Program-made: the position numbers and the translations under genes
Shown: one piece after another, positions 61,901-64,000 of the stretch
How the letters are laid out: the number at the start of each line of letters is the position of its first letter
Position numbering within the stretch: the first letter of the stretch is position 1
Notes under the pieces: model-generated
Told to the model about the DNA's origin: nothing
Database searches by the model: none
Seen by the model: the letters and a program-made list of their open reading frames with translations, nothing else
Assembly (NCBI RefSeq): GCF_001632365.1
Contig: NW_024468576.1
Span: 92,493-156,492, forward strand
From: Laetiporus sulphureus 93-53
Taxonomy: Eukaryota > Basidiomycota > Agaricomycetes > Polyporales > Laetiporaceae
Direction: 5' to 3'
Length of the DNA stretch: 64,000 nucleotides

Positions 61901-62772
61901 TCGATGCCAATCATCAGGATGCTGCAGCGCCTCCATCTGGTATTACTAATCAAGGTGAGAATGTTGTCGTCTCGCATGCGGCACCATCGAGTGGACGACT
62001 TTGGAACAACCACCAGGCTGGGCTGAGTGATGTGATGTGGACAGCCACTGCTCTGCAGACTGTGAATGAACTGGCGATGCTCGTGCCCTACAGCCTGGTG
62101 CATGACGGCATCTGCTACACCATTCTCCCTCTGTCCCCTGGGCCATCTCCAGCTCGTACTGCCCTTAACCCCATTCTGCCTGACGCATCTGCATTCCATG
62201 ACCATCATGCTGTGCCACCCTACACATACCCTGCCATCACCAGTGCAACCTGCTCCTGGACAGCCATTCTTTCCTGGATCTGGCAACCAGATGTCGTTTG
62301 GAGCTGCTGGAAGCCAGCCACCTTGGGCAGCTACAGTTCTGTCACTGCGATATGGGAAGCCTGGGCAAAAGGCGAGCGTGTTGCGGGCGTTGGTCGCAAG
62401 CCGCCTCTGTGTGGCCTCGAGTGGCTGTGGGGTGCACAGAAGAACACGACGATGAGGAAGGGCCAGCAGCAAAGCTGGCGACCACGCAATGATGCCATGG
62501 TGCACCCCTTCAGGCTTTGGATGGTCAAGTTGTCCCCGGCTGACCACTCCTACTAGGCTCGTCAGCTGTGGGCCCACTTCATGTACTTCGTCTCACGCAT
62601 CGAGAAGCGGCTGAACAATGGCAAGACATCAGCCGAGGCCATGCACGAGCTCGACGACGGACGAGGTACGCTCTCGCTGTCGCAGTTCTGCAAGAGAACA
62701 CAGCCCAAGCGGCAACCCAGCAAGGCTGCGAGTTCTTCTACCTCTCATGAGGGTGGTGGCGATCTCGATTGA
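58987..62772 (+). pseudogene. Crypton/Ndc10-type tyrosine recombinase with C-terminal GCR1_C-like domain, four in-frame stops
   Basis: Twelve exons: 58987-59107, 59162-59478, 59546-59620, 59680-59826, 59901-60043, 60102-60205, 60273-60487, 60561-60719, 60784-60938, 60994-61078, 61143-61346, 61414-62772. They sum to 3084 nt, exactly 1028 codons, and every junction keeps phase. Catalytic set as in tyrosine recombinases: Arg in TTLNRGDELVNLL, HxxR in KKMHLARRTLPG, GHW with the late His/Trp, and the nucleophile Tyr in RREIYASK. Earlier: WVDAFILNTQRKSGRV and DFDVTSNTILDSQ. The C-terminal SVTAIWEAWAKG..LEWLWG resembles the GCR1_C DNA-binding domain found with Ndc10 domains in Cryptons. In-frame stops: TAA 59964, TGA 60687, TGA 61678, TAG 62554; each is one transition from a sense codon. 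An acidic region follows the N-terminus (DDNFEDKDANEDDG). Confidence 0.75.
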
Positions 62773-62949
62773 CTGCAGTTTGGGGCCCCAGAGCAATAGG
62801 GCAACCTAGTATATTTTTAGAGCATATAATATTATACATATTCATGTTGTTCCGCGTACGCTCACGGCCCATTTCGGCAGATCCAGACGATATGGGATTC
62901 CACCCACCCAATACCTCGTCTTCCATCCCTTCTCTTCCACGATGCAGAT

Positions 62950-63250
62950 GACCATGTTCCAAGTGAATCGACCATGTTCCAAGTGTATGCAGTGGATTCA
63001 CTTTGAGGGACCTGCACGAACGTGAGCCTGGCCTTGACGGAAACGTACACGTGGGTGACACCGGTGTTCTTGTCGGTGGACGAGTCCTTGCGAATGACAA
63101 AGGAGCTGGCCGCAGCAGTATCGAGGGTGAGGTCCTCGACGAAGCGCTGTGCCATGTCATATGGGTCGGTAGGCTCACCGAGGAGGCTGGAGAGTGAGTA
63201 GCGAGAGGTTCCCTGCGGTAGATGGAATGCGGCAGCACTGGTCCGAAACC
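62950..63250 (-). pseudogene. Fungalysin (M36 metalloprotease) propeptide fragment
   Basis: Minus-strand reading gives YSLSSLLGEPTDPYDMAQRF, VEDLTLDTAAASSFVIRKD and STDKNTGVTHVYV, matching the FTP-type propeptide of fungal M36 extracellular metalloproteases, where THVYVRQ is usual. After VYV the match ends (VKARLTFVQ), and no catalytic HExxH domain is present downstream (toward 62800). Upstream, RHRKMLGFGPVLPHSIY in a different frame is also propeptide-like. A transposed or decayed gene piece. Confidence 0.5.
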
Positions 63251-63390
63251 GAGCATCTTGCGATGGCGGACGACGTTGTTGCCGCTGGCAGTCAGATGCG
63301 TGAACCTGCTAGTCATTTCGAAGATGGCGAGCTGATGCTCCAGCGGTATCACGGCGATAGCTCTCTAGGTGACAGCTCTCTCTCCTTGTC

Positions 63391-63495
63391 TGTCTGCACT
63401 CATCTTTCTCGTCCGTCCGCACTCATCTTTCTCATCCATCCGCACTCATTTTTCTCGTCCATCTGCATTGTCCTTCTCGTCCATCTGCACTCGTG
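63391..63495. repeat. Tandem repeat, 23-bp units, about 4.5 copies
   Basis: Variants of CCGCACTCATCTTTCTCGTC follow one another without spacer. Confidence 0.65.
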
Positions 63496-63713
63496 TACGG
63501 TGGCTCTGCAAGGGGAGTGTAGAAACATGGCACATGCAGTCGATTCCGATCCTGACCTCGCCGAGCATCGTGGAGGGGTGTGTGGCGAGGTCAGCGCAGA
63601 GAGAGGCGAGAATGGTTGGCGAGAGGCATTGGCAGAGGGAGGAAGGGCAGGAGACATGCACGAAAGGTGGCAGATTGTGTGGTTGTAGAGGGCGGGACGA
63701 ACCAGCAGTGGTA

Positions 63714-63809
63714 GCCTGCGTGGGCACGCTGTCAATGAGCTGTGGGCCTGCATAGGCACGCCGTCAACGAGCTGCGGGCCTGCGTGGGCCCGCCGTCAAT
63801 GAGCTGTGG
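63714..63809. repeat. Tandem repeat, three 32-bp units
   Basis: Three head-to-tail copies starting GCCTGCGTGGGCACGC and ending AATGAGCTGTGG, differing at a few positions, mostly transitions. Confidence 0.75.
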
Positions 63810-64000
63810 ACCAGAGCGATCGCAGCACACTATCACAAACTTAGGACGCAAAGCGCCGACTAAGCCTATGACTTCAAAGATCAAACACTTACTGACTGAT
63901 AGTCAAAGTGGAGTGGGCAAACAAATGATCAAATGATAAAGCAGTGCCTTGCAAGTGGGCACTGGTGACACTATGTGTATAGGCGTAGCAGAGATGAGAA

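Noticed and set aside
61831..62577. 248-codon antisense frame in the recombinase 3' exon
   Set aside because: The sense frame continues the recombinase with a GCR1_C-like segment; the antisense frame has no motif.
1..64000. CRISPR array, prokaryotic operon signals or ribosome binding sites
   Set aside because: The intron-rich genes show this is eukaryotic nuclear DNA; the tandem repeats present have no spacers.

Overview
The window is nuclear DNA of a filamentous basidiomycete, most likely an Agaricomycete. The genes are dense in short spliceosomal introns (mostly 45-65 nt, GT...AG). The protein set is typical of mushroom-forming fungi: a 573-aa FMO with an N-terminal NTF2-like part, a fungal COMT-like O-methyltransferase, a secreted S41-like protein, a full ABCC transporter, Lcp5, Dus1, Erv25 and a PWI/SR protein. 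Families with the sequence style of Agaricomycete mobile DNA are also present. No rRNA, tRNA or CRISPR is visible. Exon-intron models were built by hand from splice signals, reading-frame phase and family motifs; where phases close exactly I say so.

Layout. 1-1344: 3' part of a zinc-dependent sorbitol/xylitol-type dehydrogenase (+). 1345-7206: long stretch without a supportable gene. 7207-22730: four consecutive minus-strand genes, in order of transcription an ABCC transporter, an S41-like secreted protein, an O-methyltransferase and a flavin monooxygenase. This looks like a tailoring/export block without a visible backbone enzyme. 24.1-31.4 kb: LCP5 (-) and NAD-type malic enzyme (+), flanked by two paralogous single-pass membrane proteins (-) of a family I cannot name. 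32.8-34.2 kb: a truncated, frame-broken protein-kinase-like gene (-). 36.3-43.0 kb: DUS1, a small secreted protein, ERV25 and a galactonate-dehydratase-type enolase-superfamily enzyme, all minus. 43.1-43.6 kb: a long inverted-repeat (foldback) element. 43.9-45.8 kb: SRRM1-like PWI/SR splicing factor (+).

From about 45.8 kb to the end the sequence becomes AT-rich, repetitive and full of mobile DNA. It holds paired degenerate fragments near 47 and 49 kb, TTGCAAG-rich blocks at 48.7 and 51.1 kb, a 72-73 bp minisatellite, and a broken HMG-box-like gene (51.9-53.7 kb). A complete LTR element without recognisable pol (54432-58139, 5-bp target duplication GCATG) is inserted in an unidentified minus-strand gene. 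A 12-exon Crypton/Ndc10-type tyrosine recombinase gene (58987-62772) has a fully preserved frame but four in-frame stop codons. A fungalysin propeptide fragment and two short tandem repeats finish the window.

How things fit: the left two thirds is ordinary chromosome with housekeeping genes and one metabolic/export block. The right third is a transposon graveyard. There the LTR differences in the stretch I compared are all transitions, and all four recombinase stops can be explained by single C-to-T or G-to-A changes, which points to cytosine deamination of silenced repeats.
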